From: Prunella strophiata
Taxonomy: Eukaryota > Chordata > Aves > Passeriformes > Prunellidae
DNA: 64,000 bases
Direction: 5' to 3'
Assembly: GCA_036583965.1 (NCBI GenBank)
Contig: JAZBQD010000018.1
Span: 70,325,742 to 70,389,741, forward strand
The notes beneath the pieces are model-generated. The model searched no databases. It had not been told where the DNA came from and was given only the letters and a program-made list of their open reading frames with translations. Position numbers and translations under genes: made by a program. Below are positions 23,932 to 35,648 of the stretch, one piece after another (within the stretch, counting starts at the first letter, position 1; each line of letters begins with the position of its first letter).

Positions 23932-24029
23932 GAAGAGTCAGAGCCTGCTCCAGAGGATTGGGACACCACAGCAGGAGGAAGAATTCACAGAATGGGTGAG
24001 GCTGGAAAAGACCTCTGAGATCCCTGGGG

Positions 24030-24312
24030 GATGTCACAGCCCTGGGATGTGGCACTGGGGACGTGGGACAGGGCTGGGGATGCCACTGGGGACGTGGGAC
24101 AGGGCAGGGGATGGCACTGGGGACGTGGGACAGGGCTGGGGATGGCACTGGGGACGTGGGACAGGGCAGGGGATGCCACTGGGGATGTGGGACAGGGCTG
24201 GCCCTGGCAGGGCTGGGGATGGCACTGGGGACGTGGGGCAGGGCAGGGAATGTGGCACTCAGGATGTGGGGCAGTGCAGGGCTGGCCCTGGCAGGGCTGG
24301 GGGTGGCTGGAC
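24030..24312. repeat. 31-bp minisatellite, about 9 copies
   Basis: The unit is built from GGGGATGCCACTGGGGACGT and GGGACAGGGCT. The bases at ATGCCACT/ATGGCACT and GGCTGGGG/GGCAGGGG alternate. The last two copies are longer and diverged (TGGCCCTGGCAGG insert). A fragment of CR1-like sequence (TTCACAGAATGGGTGAGGC) lies just upstream at 23986. Confidence 0.9.
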
Positions 24313-25015
24313 TGGCTGATCTTAGAGGAGTTTCCTCATTTATTGCTCTGAATGTGCTGCACAGCTCTGCTGAGAGCTCCCAGGAGCAGCAGCTGAGGGA
24401 CACAGCTCAGGCAGCACCTGCCCACGTCCAGGGGTCAGCTGCCTCTGGGTCTGCACTCAAATCAGCCTTTTTGGTATATCCAGAGTGATCCAGAGCTGAC
24501 ATTTGTGAGGGATTTTGGTTCAAAGGGGTTAGAATAGAGGTGCAAATACTGATAAATTATCTTCCTCATTTTTTTCTCTCTCACAAAGCAGAATAAAAAT
24601 GCCACAGACTCAATTTCTATAATGTTCTGTTTTCATCTGTAAGAAGAAAATTTTCAAGCTTAGGTGCCAAAAGCAGGAAAATTAAATCTCTATTTAGACA
24701 GTTAAATAAGAGGCTCAATTTTCAAAGGCACAATACCTTGTATTCTTAATTGCTGCCAGAAGAGACTGAAACCTTACTTTACTTTTAAAAGGGTATTTTC
24801 TAAGTCTATAAAGAAAACTTTCTTATTTGTAAGCATTTCAACAGAAAATGTCCACCAGGGAATGAAGGACAGATGTTCACTGAAAAACAACGTGCTGATT
24901 TTTCCTTTTAAAGTTCAATTCCTCGCAACAGGCAACTGAGATGGATTCAGGAGCAGTGGAGTAACAGAAATCAAAGGGAAATCAAAGGTCCCATGTTCAG
25001 CTCTTCTTCCTCTCC
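24313..25015. other. AT-rich unique sequence
   Basis: 24480-24960 is markedly AT-rich and low in CpG. No gene seen. Confidence 0.4.
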
Positions 25016-25915
25016 TCTGCACCCGAGCTACTGCCAGTGGAGATCAGGAAATTTGGGGAAGGGTTTGGAGCTGCAGGAGGGGCTGAGGGAGCTGGGAAGG
25101 GAATGGAGAATCCCTGAGGAGCTGGGAAGGGAATGGAGAATCCCTGAGGGAGCTGGGAAGGGAATGGAGAATCCCTGAGGAGCTGGGAGGGAATGGAGAA
25201 TCCCTGAGGAGCTGGGAAGGGAATGGAGAATCCTGAGGGAGCTGGAAGGGAATGGAGAATCCCTGAGGAGCTGGGAAGGGGATGGAGAATCCCTGAGGAG
25301 CTGGAAGGGAATGGAGAATCCCTGAGGAGCTGGGAAGGGAATGGAGAATCCTGAGGAGCTGGGAGGGAATGGAGAATCCCTGAGGAGCTGGGAAGGGAAT
25401 GGAGAATCCCTGAGGAGCTGGGAGGGAATGGAGAATCCCTGAGGAGTGGGAAGGGAATGGAGAATCCCTGAGGAGCTGGGAAGGGAATGGAGAATCCCTG
25501 AGGAGCTGGGAAGGGAATGGAGAATCCCTGAGGAGCTGGGAAGGGAATGGAGAATCCCTGAGGAGCTGAAGGGGCTCAGCCTGGAGCAAAGGAGGCTCAG
25601 GGGGCCCTTGTGGCTCTGCACAGCTCCTGCCAGGAGGGCACAGCCGGGGGGTCGGGCTCTGCTCCAGGGAACAGGGACAGGAGCAGAGGGAACGGCCTCA
25701 GGGCAGCCCCAGGGTGGGCACTGGGAGGAATTTCCCCATGGAAAGGGGGTCAGGGATTGGCAGTGCCCAGGGAGGTTTGCAGTGCCCATCCCTGGGGGGT
25801 TTCAGAGCCCTGTGGATGTGGCACTTGGGGACAGGGGCAGTGGTGCCCTGGCAGTGCTGGGATGGTTGGACTGGATGGGCTCAGAGGGATTTTTCATCCT
25901 GAAGGATTCTGTCAT
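25016..25915 (+). mobile_element. CR1 LINE copy containing an internal minisatellite
   Basis: The left part ends in GGAGGGGCTGAGGGAGCTGG and the right part resumes at GAGCTGAAGGGGCTCAGCCT, GGAGCAAAGGAGGCTCAGGG. These adjoin in an ordinary CR1. The rest runs through GGGAACGGCCTCAGGGCAGC, GGAATTTCCCCATGG and GGTTGGACTGGATGGGCTC to an ATTCTGTC end. The interior is expanded by the 30-bp array listed separately. No intact reverse transcriptase frame. Confidence 0.8.
25069..25568. repeat. 30-bp minisatellite inside CR1, about 17 copies
   Basis: The unit reads GAGGAGCTGGGAAGGGAATG then GAGAATCCCT. Single-base deletions are frequent (GGGAGGGAATGG, AATCCTGAGG), so many copies are 28-29 bp. Its first half matches the CR1 motif CTGAGGGAGCTGGG, which suggests that the array grew from this LINE copy. 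Confidence 0.93.
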
Positions 25916-28238
25916 GCCAGGTTTGCTCTCAACCCCATTTCCCCACTTCATGAAAGGAGCTCCTTGCTGGGGGCAGCTGCCTTTGGTCCCAGTTTTAACC
26001 CCTGCCCTGACAGCAGTTCCAGCTCTAACTGCATTTCTCATTGCAGCCCGGGCAGGGGGCACCATGGCAAGGCCTGGCATGGAGAAGGCACAGTGCCTGC
26101 AGGAGGGCAAGGCTGTGCCCCTCGCTGGGCCAGGCAGACGAGGGAGAAGCTCTTATGGAAATCCTCCCAAACCCCAGCAAAAGGATCAGAAAACCATAGT
26201 TTAAATTTGTTTCAACTTCATTCCTCCCCACATCCAGCGGAACTTCTGCTGACACCGAGTCCTCTTCCTGGGCTGAGTACATCCCAGGGTTGCCCAGGTT
26301 TTAAAAGTACAATTCTGTTTTATCCAGTCTTTGCTTTACTGGGGATCTCCTCAGCCCTCAGCGCAGGCAGGCAGCTCTCTGAGCTCTCAGGAATGCTGTC
26401 AGGGTGCAAGCCTCAGGATGTGACCTTGGCTGGGCTGTGGAAGTGGGGCTGGTGCTGAGCACTTCCCATCATTCCTCCCCAGACGCCAAGCCCAGGATTA
26501 ACGGGAGATCAGCTGCTCTGAGATAACTTAATGCACGGTGGGAGGGCTACCAGGGTCAGAAAGCAAGTGAAAATACAACCCATAATTCTGAGGGGAAATG
26601 GAGATTTGTCACGAGCCACTGACAAACAGCCTGCTGCTGGAATGAGTAAGGCTGTCTGGAGAGGGGCTGCCAGCTGCTGGTGGGTGCACTGGGTGCCCTT
26701 GTCCTTCCAGGAGAGCTCTGGCAGTGCCAGCACAGCCCCGTGGGCAGCGAGCCCAGCGCCAGCCCTGCAGGCAGGGCACCAGCACGGGACTCTGCTCCCC
26801 AGGGCTGCCAGACCATTCCAAGCACCCCAAAAGCAAAACAAGCGTGGGAAGCAAACGCTCAGGCTTTGCAGGAGGGTCTCCCAGCACGGGGCAGGTGATT
26901 CTTTGCCCCAGGCTGTGTTTTGTGCTGTGTTTGTGCTCGTGCTGGCTCCGAGAGGACGGCTTCAGTGTGGGTGATGTTGTGTAAACACTGAACAAGTGAA
27001 ATTTCCTTTTCAGAAAGGATCAAGGGCGCCAAACCCACATTTCAGGGTGAGAGTTGTTCAAGCAGCTGCTGTTTCTGGAAATACAAACAGGTTGGTGCTG
27101 CTGTATCTCTGTTTTCATAACGCTGGGGTTGTTCTCCAGCGCCTGGTCCCTCTCATGGCTCCGTGGGATGAACTGTGGGTCACTGAGGGGTGGAAGGTGT
27201 GCTGGGGACAGCTGAACGAGGCTCTGTGCCCTCGAGGGTGCTCCTGCATTTCCCAGGACAATGATGGCAAACCTCAGTTATGAGCCAGGGGCACCTGGAT
27301 AATGAGCAGGACACAGGCTGCTCTCCAGGTTATTAGAGAAAGTTTAGAAATGAGAACAATATCCCCTTGTTATTAACAAAAGGAGGAGGGAAGGAAAGCA
27401 TTTCAGCAATAAAAAAATCAGTCTCTAGTTTATTTAAAAAATACTAAAACAATGAGCTGCAAATGGGGAATCCAGAAAACTCCTTTGATAAATGTCAGTA
27501 CTTTTAAATTAGGACAAAGGAATTAGAAAAATGGAGGCTTATGTTTAATTCACTTGAAAGCAAATTAAAGGGTTCAGCTTATGGATGAAAGAGAAAATTA
27601 GGTTATTTTTTTCCCTGAGAGTTACCAAGGCTACTGCAGCCCAGAGAAAGCCACACAGCTTGGCGAGCTGCTGTTGACAGGGCTGTTTGCACATCTTAAG
27701 TGGATTTAGGAGAAGTGGTTCCATCTCAGGAACTGGGAGCTGGACCAGACACCGTGGCACATCCTGGCAGGGACAGCACACTCTTGGGTCTGTCTAACCC
27801 AGGGATCTTTCCCAAAATAGGGAAAAATCCTTCCTCCTCCTCTCTTCACAAGGGGTGATGAGCACGAAGCCTCCAGCAGTGTGTTGTTTGGTTTTTCAGA
27901 GGCTTAGGTGCTTTAAAGCACATCCTGCACCTGGGCATGGTGCCCTACATTTCCCTGTGACCAGAAATGCTGCCCCTCAGTCCACGTGTGCCCATCCTGC
28001 CATGGCTCACTGGAATCCCATCCAGCAGAGAAGGGGTTAATCGAGGGCCCTTTTCAAGGAAACTTTCACTTGCAGGTTCATGACTTCAGATTTTGAACTA
28101 TTTCATCCTGTTTCTGCTCATTCTTGAGGTCTTCTGTGAGATATTCAGCTCCTGCTACATTTCATGGAGGTTTTTCATTAGAACTTAATTTCCATCTTGG
28201 GAGCCAGAATTGTTATGGCAAATCTCCAACAAATCAGC
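25916..28238. other. Unique sequence, no gene supported
   Basis: AT-rich at 27340-27620. Open frames on both strands lack recognisable domains or paired splice sites. Nothing identified. Confidence 0.4.
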
Positions 28239-28362
28239 TGCTCCAGGCCAGGCTGGACAGGGCTTGGAGCACTCTGGGACACTGGAAGGTGTCAGGGGGT
28301 GGAACAGGATGGGCTCTAAGGGCCCTTCCACCCTAAACCATTCCATGAATCTATAATTCTCA
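28239..28362 (+). mobile_element. CR1 LINE 3' fragment
   Basis: It runs CCAGGCCAGGCTGGACAGGG, CACTGGAAGGTGTCAGGGGG, GGGCTCTAAGGGCCCTTCCA, CCTAAACCATTCCATGAATC and a TATAATTCT end. Confidence 0.85.
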
Positions 28363-29065
28363 TTTCTCAGCACATTTTCTTTCTCAGTGCACTTTGCTTT
28401 TTCCATTCTTCTCAGTGGTTCATATTACAGAAAGCAAAGTTGTCACATTGATTTTTTTTCTGAGGGATCTTATGGACACCACGGCAAACACACAACTGGG
28501 TATCAACCATGATTCTTCCTTCATTTCTGGACAGTGTCTGTCCAGCTTCCATTGTTTCCTTTTGAGGTATCCCCTGAATGAATATACAAGGAGTCCAGGG
28601 AGAATGGAGTCATTACATCACTCAAATTCCCCTTTCCCTCTGGAAACATCACAATTATTGCAAGCCATGGCAAGTCAAACCTGCTTGGCAATGAGTTTAC
28701 ACACCTACAGGTGCTGAGACCCTCCAGGGTCCTTGGGAGAATGTTCCTGAAAAGGTTTCAGAGCTGCTGCAGTCACTGGGGTTTGCTTTGGTTTGATTTG
28801 ATCCTAAATGCTAACAAGCAACTCTCCTACTCTCCTGTCAGCCCAGTTTCACAGGCTGAATTATCCCAGAGGTTCAGCAATGAGAGGGTCCCATAAGAAC
28901 ACATCTGCAAGCAATGAAGAGCAGCAAGAGGGAAAGTTCCTAAACACAACCCCCAGGTTTCAGCTCACAGCTCCTCCACCCTCCCAAACAGCTGACAGGC
29001 CAGAGCCAGGACCCTCCTCCTGCCCCTCCTTCAACCAGGAGCAGCCACACCTGACCAGAGAGGTG
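28363..29065. other. Unique sequence, no gene seen
   Basis: No exon recognised before the minisatellite. Confidence 0.4.
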
Positions 29066-31188
29066 CTGCAGGTCAGGATCAGGGGATGCAGGTCCCATCA
29101 GGAGGGGATGAAGGTCCCACAGGGGGATGCAGGTCCCAGGAGCAGGGGGATGCAGGTCCCATCAGGGGGATGCAGGTCCCATCAGGGGGATGCAGGTCCC
29201 AGGATCAGGGGATGCAGGTCCCATCAGGGGGATGCAGGTCCCATCAGGGGGATGCAGGTCCCATCAGGGGGATGCAGGTCCCAGGATCAGGGGGATGCAG
29301 GTCCCAGGATCAGGGGATGCAGGTCCCATCAGGGGGATGCAGGTCCCAGCAGGGGATGCAGGTCCCAGCAGCGGGGGATGCAGGTCCCAGGATCAGGGGA
29401 TGCAGGTCCCAGGGGCAGGGGATGCAGGTCCCAGGAGCAGGGGATGCAGGTCCCAGGATCAGGGGATGCAGGTCCCATCAGGGGGATGCAGGTCCCACAG
29501 AGGGATGCAGGTCCCATCAGGGGGATGCAGGTCCCATCAGGGGGATGCAGGTCCCATCAGGGGGATGCAGGTCCCAGCAGGGGATGCAGGTCCCATCAGG
29601 GGGATGCAGGTCCCATCAGGGGGATGCAGGTCCCATCAGGGGGATGCAGGTCCCAGGGGCAGGGGATGCAGGTCCCACAGAGGGATGCAGGTCCCATCAG
29701 GGGGATGCAGGTCCCATCAGGGGGATGCAGGTCCCAGGGGCAGGGGATGCAGGTCCCAGGATCAGGGGATGCAGGTCCCATCAGGGGGATGCAGGTCCCA
29801 TCAGGGGGATGCAGGTCCCATCAGGGGGATGCAGGTCCCATCAGGGGGATGCAGGTCCCATCAGGGGGATGCAGGTCCCATCAGGGGGATGCAGGTCCCA
29901 GGAGCAGGGGGATGCAGGTCCCATCAGGGGGATGCAGGTCCCATCAGGGGGATGCAGGTCCCATCAGGGGGATGCAGGTCCCATCAGGGGGATGCAGGTC
30001 CCAGGATCAGGGGATGCAGGTCCCAGGGGCAGGGGATGCAGGTCCCATCAGGGGGATGCAGGTCCCAGGGGCAGGGGATGCAGGTCCCACAGAGGGATGC
30101 AGGTCCCATCAGGGGGATGCAGGTCCCATCAGGGGGATGCAGGTCCCAGGATCAGGGGATGCAGGTCCCAGGAGCAGGGGGATGCAGGTCCCATCAGGGG
30201 GATGCAGGTCCCACAGGGGGATGCAGGTCCCAGGATCAGGGGATGCAGGTCCCACAGGGGGATGCAGGTCCCAGGAGCAGGGGGATGCAGGTCCCATCAG
30301 GGGGATGCAGGTCCCATCAGGGGGATGCAGGTCCCAGGATCAGGGGATGCAGGTCCCAGGATCAGGGGATGCAGGTCCCAGGATCAGGGGATGCAGGTCC
30401 CATCAGGGGGATGCAGGTCCCATCAGGGGGATGCAGGTCCCAGGATCAGGGGATGCAGGTCCCATCAGGGGGATGCAGGTCCCACAGAGGGATGCAGGTC
30501 CCATCAGGGGGATGCAGGTCCCATCAGGGGGATGCAGGTCCCATCAGGGGGATGCAGGTCCCATCAGGGGGATGCAGGTCCCATCAGGGGGATGCAGGTC
30601 CCACAGGGGGATGCAGGTCCCAGGAGCAGGGGGATGCAGGTCCCATCAGGGGGATGCAGGTCCCATCAGGGGGATGCAGGTCCCAGGAGCAGGGGGATGC
30701 AGGTCCCATCAGGGGGATGCAGGTCCCAGCAGAGGGATGCAGGTCCCAGGAGCAGGGGGATGCAGGTCCCAGGAGCAGGGGGATGCAGGTCCCAGGGGCA
30801 GGGGATGCAGGTCCCAGGGGCAGGGGATGCAGGTCCCAGGATCAGGGGATGCAGGTCCCAGGGGCAGGGGATGCAGGTCCCAGGATCAGGGGATGCAGGT
30901 CCCACACGGGGATGCAGGTCCCATCAGGGGGATGCTGGTCCCAGGAGCAGGGGGATGCAGGTCCCAGCAGGGGATGCAGGTCCCACAGGGGATGCAGGTC
31001 CCAGGGGCAGGGGATGCAGGTCCCACAGAGGGATGCAGGTCCCACAGAGGGATGCAGGTCCCATCAGGGGGATGCAGGTCCCATCAGGGGGATGCAGGTC
31101 CCAGCAGGGGATGCAGGTCCCATCAGGGGGATGCAGGTCCCAGGGGCAGGGGATGCAGGTCCCATCAGGGGGATGTAGGTCCCAGCAG
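29066..31188. repeat. 19-23-bp minisatellite, about 103 copies
   Basis: All units share GGGATGCAGGTCCC. The linker is one of a few types: ATCAGG (20-bp unit), AGGATCAG or AGGGGCAG (22), AGGAGCAGG (23), AGCAG, or ACAGA. The units are stop-free in all three plus frames, giving overlapping frames of 872, 821 and 683 codons that read Met-Gln-Val-Pro-Ser-Gly-Gly-Cys-Arg-Ser. These are repeat artefacts. Edge copies (GGATGAAGG, GGATGTAGG, GGATGCTGG) are the most diverged. Confidence 0.95.
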
Positions 31189-33182
31189 CTTCTCCAGCTC
31201 AGGGGAGGATGGCTGCTCTCAGCAGTCACCTCACCTCTCGTGGAAAGTGGCACTGCAGCTCTCTTGCCTTGTTGCCACGGCTGCTTTGGGAGCTGGAGGC
31301 CATCTCTTGCCATGGCATTGTGCATGGCAGGGTCCTGCACAGCAGCCTGGCTCAGGAACACACACCAAAGTTGTGCTCTGGTTTCCAGTGGGACCAGTTT
31401 CACTCTCACAAGTGCATTTCTTTTAATCAGCATGTTTTATGTGCTTTCTCTGCCCGGTGATTTCTCCACGGACCTACCCAAACAATCCTTTCTTTCACTG
31501 CCTTTGTTCAATCTGTTGTCTGGAGCTCTGGGGAGCAGCTTTTTGGGATAGGTCTAACAGGAGCAACAATGGGATGTTTTTGCAGCTGGCTGATCAATGC
31601 TGTGACTCATTTGCACAGAAAGGCAGCAGGTGAATTTCGGGGGGGTGAAGGAGTGGCTTTGCTTCACTCCACTCATCCCAGCACCCACCCAGCGAGGAGG
31701 GCAGAGCCCAGCTCTGATGAATGGGGCAGCAGGGAACAATGGTTCCTCTCTCCCCAGGATCTGTAGGATCTTTTCTGGGCAGCGTTTCCCAGTGCAGCTC
31801 TTGTCTGTCCTGGCTGTCCCACGAGTAATTACAGAGGGCAGGAAATGCCTCCCTGGTGGGATGGCCAGCGGGGGTTGGTGTGCCTGGCCTTTCCTCGTCC
31901 CCAAACCCCCCATTTTTTATTTCCTCCTCAGACTTAGGAAGAAATGATGCTTTCATTGCAGGGATTCCTTGGCAGCTTCCCCTTGTCCAGAGGGAGGGCT
32001 GCAGCTTCTCCTCAGCCCGAGGGGTGACACCACGGCAGCCTCCACAGCTGTGAGCAGGCAGGAATTTCATGCAGCCTCCCTGGTTCCACCAGAGGGAAGG
32101 AGTTGCTGCTGCTCAGACCTCAGAGAGGGACAAGACAGAGCCAGGGAAAGCTCACATGCCAGCTCTCTTGTGTGAGGTGGGACACTGAGCTGAGCCCATC
32201 CCTTCCTTGATGTGATGGGGCTTGGGGCACCTCCTTTGGTCCAAGAGCATCAGAATTCCTCATTGCTGAGGGAGGCAAGGACATTTTCCAAGGAAAATAA
32301 TTTTTTTTCAATTGTTAAAACCCCACTAAAACTCACATATGTTCCAGTGATTTTTTTTTTTCCTGGACAAACAGCCACTTCAAAAATTGAACACTGAAAA
32401 AGAATCTGCAAAATAATTGAAAATAATAATAAGCAGAAAAATCCAATCATTTTCCCCAGTTTCCCAGTTGATGTTTCAACTGCAGCTCAGTGCAATTTCA
32501 GCTTGAAATTTGCTTAAACATAATCACACTCTTCTTAAAGAAATAAAAAAAAAAAAACCCCAGGTCCAGAGCAATGTTTTTTACTCCAAATGAGGCTTTA
32601 TTAACACTTTCTTTTTCCCCACTGAGTAGCTCAGGAAATGCTCATTTTGGGTGTGAAATACAGTTGCTAGAGACATTCATGTATTTACAACTTTTCAGTT
32701 CTGGCAGAGGACTAGGAAACCTGTTAAATGGATAGTTCCAGACTGGAACATGGCAGAAGCTTTCAAAAGGAGAGGAAGGCCAGGGAGGAAGGCCAAGGAT
32801 CACACTTTCCTTTTGATTTGCCAAGTGGGAAGAAAAAAAAAGGAAAAAAAGGAAATAAAAAGTACTTTTTTGACTTTTTCTGTTTGATCTATAACACCTA
32901 CAAATGGCTGTATGAATTATTTCCCTTCTCTGTTTTACTCCTGAAAAATAAAAGCATGCAGTTCCTTTGCAGGAAGGATTAATGAGGTGATGCCACGAGG
33001 AAATGCAAGTTAAGAACCCTGAACAGCTCCAGCAGAAAAAAAAAAAAACTTCCCAGAGCATTTAAATACCTGTTCAGTGAAAAGATCTGAGCCAGCAGTG
33101 GGAAAAAGCTCTCTCTGCAAATATCCAAAAGCACTGCCTGGGAGGTGTGGGAAAGTGTCCTGGTGATCCCCTGGGTGATGCA
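31189..33182. other. Unique sequence, no gene supported
   Basis: AT-rich at 32280-32640 with short poly(A) or poly(T) runs. Nothing recognised. Confidence 0.4.
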
Positions 33183-33250
33183 GGGAAGGGAAGGAAGGGA
33201 AAGGGAAGGGAAGGAAAGGGAAGGGAAAGGGAAGGGAATGGAAGGGAAGG
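33183..33250. repeat. GGGAAGGAAA purine microsatellite
   Basis: Imperfect GGGAA/GGAA/GGGAAA repeats of about 65 bp, purine on the plus strand. Confidence 0.85.
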
Positions 33251-33431
33251 GATAACGGTAAGGGACGGGACGGATGGTAAGGGCTGGCATGAATTTCAGG
33301 AATTTCCTTTCCTTGCCGGGATGGCCTCTTAGCACAGCCCTTGCTCGGGGACCGGCTGTCCTACTCCAGTTGGTCCTTTAATTGCGGGAACCTTAAGGTG
33401 TCACTCTTTCACGTTTTGTGTCTCAGGTGCT

Positions 33432-35107
33432 AGAGGGAGAGAGAGACAGGGAGAGGGAGAGAGAGACAGGGAGAGGGAGAGGGAGAGAGAGACAGGGAGA
33501 GGGAGAGGGAGAGAGAGACAGGGAGAGGGAGAGGGAGAGAGAGACAGGGAGAGGGAGAGAGAGACAGGGAGAGGGAGAGGGAGAGAGAGACAGGGAGAGG
33601 GAGAGGGAGAGAGAGACAGGGAGAGGGAGAGGGAGAGAGAGACAGGGAGAGGGAGAGAGAGACAGGGAGAGGGAGAGGGAGAGAGAGACAGGGAGAGGGA
33701 GAGAGAGACAGGGAGAGGGAGAGGGAGAGAGAGACAGGGAGAGGGAGAGGGAGAGAGAGACAGGGAGAGGGAGAGGGAGAGAGAGACAGGGAGAGGGAGA
33801 GAGAGACAGGGAGAGGGAGAGGGAGAGAGAGACAGGGAGAGGGAGAGGGAGAGAGAGACAGGGAGAGGGAGAGGGAGAGAGAGACAGGGAGAGGGAGAGG
33901 GAGAGAGAGACAGGGAGAGGGAGAGGGAGAGAGAGACAGGGAGAGGGAGAGGGAGAGAGAGACAGGGAGAGGGAGAGGGAGAGAGAGACAGGGAGAGGGA
34001 GAGGGAGAGAGAGACAGGGAGAGGGAGAGGGAGAGAGAGACAGGGAGAGGGAGAGAGAGACAGGGAGAGGGAGAGGGAGAGAGAGACAGGGAGAGGGAGA
34101 GAGAGACAGGGAGAGGGAGAGGGAGAGAGAGACAGGGAGAGGGAGAGGGAGAGAGAGACAGGGAGAGGGAGAGGGAGAGAGAGACAGGGAGAGGGAGAGA
34201 GAGACAGGGAGAGGGAGAGGGAGAGAGAGACAGGGAGAGGGAGAGGGAGAGAGAGACAGGGAGAGGGAGAGGGAGAGAGAGACAGGGAGAGGGAGAGGGA
34301 GAGAGAGACAGGGAGAGGGAGAGAGAGACAGGGAGAGGGAGAGGGAGAGAGAGACAGGGAGAGGGAGAGGGAGAGAGAGACAGGGAGAGGGAGAGGGAGA
34401 GAGAGACAGGGAGAGGGAGAGAGAGACAGGGAGAGGGAGAGAGAGACAGGGAGAGGGAGAGGGAGAGAGAGACAGGGAGAGGGAGAGAGAGACAGGGAGA
34501 GGGAGAGAGAGACAGGGAGAGGGAGAGGGAGAGAGAGACAGGGAGAGGGAGAGAGAGACAGGGAGAGGGAGAGAGAGACAGGGAGAGGGAGAGGGAGAGA
34601 GAGACAGGGAGAGGGAGAGGGAGAGAGAGACAGGGAGAGGGAGAGAGAGACAGGGAGAGGGAGAGGGAGAGAGAGACAGGGAGAGGGAGAGGGAGAGAGA
34701 GACAGGGAGAGGGAGAGGGAGAGAGAGACAGGGAGAGGGAGAGGGAGAGAGAGACAGGGAGAGGGAGAGGGAGAGAGAGACAGGGAGAGGGAGAGAGAGA
34801 CAGGGAGAGGGAGAGGGAGAGAGAGACAGGGAGAGGGAGAGAGAGACAGGGAGAGGGAGAGGGAGAGAGAGACAGGGAGAGGGAGAGGGAGAGAGAGACA
34901 GGGAGAGGGAGAGGGAGAGAGAGACAGGGAGAGGGAGAGGGAGAGAGAGACAGGGAGAGGGAGAGAGAGACAGGGAGAGGGAGAGGGAGAGAGAGACAGG
35001 GAGAGGGAGAGGGAGAGAGAGACAGGGAGAGGGAGAGAGAGACAGGGAGAGGGAGAGGGAGAGAGAGACAGGGAGAGGGAGAGAGAGACAGGGAGAGGGA
35101 GAGGGAG
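33432..35107. repeat. Polypurine 20/26-bp array, about 70 units
   Basis: Each unit ends in GAGAGAGACAGG and begins with one or two GAGAGG GAGAGG blocks, so units are 20 or 26 bp in irregular order. The tract is 1676 bp, purine on the plus strand except for one C per unit. All six frames are long because the units avoid stops (Arg-Glu-rich on plus, Ser-Leu-Pro-rich on minus); these are artefacts. It ends directly at the CpG island, 0.5 kb upstream of the exon at 35609. Confidence 0.96.
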
Positions 35108-35269
35108 CCGCCGGCCGGGCCGGGGCCGCGGATGAGGAGGAGGAGGGGGCCGGGCTGCCAAGCCCCTCCCGGGGGCGGCCCGGGAAGGCGGCGAGGCTGC
35201 CCCGGAGCTCGGGCACGGCCGAGCTGCGCCCGCCGCAAGTTTGGCTGCGGAGAGAGGAGGGAGAAAACA

Positions 35270-35365
35270 AAACACAAAAACACACCACGAGGAAAAAAAA
35301 AAAAAAAAAAAGAAAAGAAAAAAAAAAAACAAGAAAGGGGAAAAAATTACAATAAGAAGAAAGGA
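35270..35365. repeat. A-rich low-complexity tract
   Basis: Runs of A broken by single G or C, inside the GC-rich island. Confidence 0.85.
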
Positions 35366-35608
35366 GCATTAAATAACCAATAGTAATAGAGAATTTGGCA
35401 TCCCGGGAGCGGCCCGGCGCGGAGCAGGCGCGGCCGCGGGCGTGAGCCGGGCGCGGAGCAGCGGGGCCGGGGCAGCGCTGGGACCGGGGGGCCGGGCTGG
35501 GGCCGCCCCTCCCCCTCCCTGCCCAAGCCCTCCGCGCATCCTCCGGCACCGCCGAGCCGCGCCGAGCCGCGCTGGGCCGGGCCGGGCTCCGGCCGAGCGA
35601 GCGGGAGG

Positions 35609-35648
35609 ATGAGGGGCATCCTCTGCGTCTGCACCCTGCTCCTCCTGG
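35609..35648 (+). CDS. First coding exon with signal peptide start, gene unidentified
   Basis: ATG at 35609 has A at -3, a favourable context, and is followed by 13 codons reading MRGILCVCTLLLL plus one base of a split Gly/Asp-type codon. The splice donor is CTGG|GTGAGTAG at 35649, close to the consensus. Read through, the frame stops at once (Gly-Glu-stop), which supports splicing. The hydrophobic LCVCTLLLL core after an Arg is typical of a signal peptide. Phase-1 introns after signal peptides are common in genes for extracellular and cell-surface modular proteins. The exon sits in a CpG island behind a GC-rich 5' leader. I do not recognise the protein. The start loosely resembles several secreted protease and receptor signal peptides, but 13 residues are not enough to name it. 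The remaining exons lie downstream, perhaps outside the window. Confidence 0.55.

Noticed and set aside
29066..31188. CRISPR-like array of short repeats and variable linkers
   Set aside because: The repeats are contiguous with only 5-9-bp linkers of a few recurring types, and the DNA is avian. This is a minisatellite.
28808..31551. Large plus-strand proteins of 683-872 codons
   Set aside because: All three frames are open over the same minisatellite and give the same rotated peptide, which is a repeat artefact.
35609..35648. Naming the exon as a plasminogen activator or a growth factor receptor
   Set aside because: Signal peptides converge and 13 residues are not diagnostic. No second exon could be confirmed.
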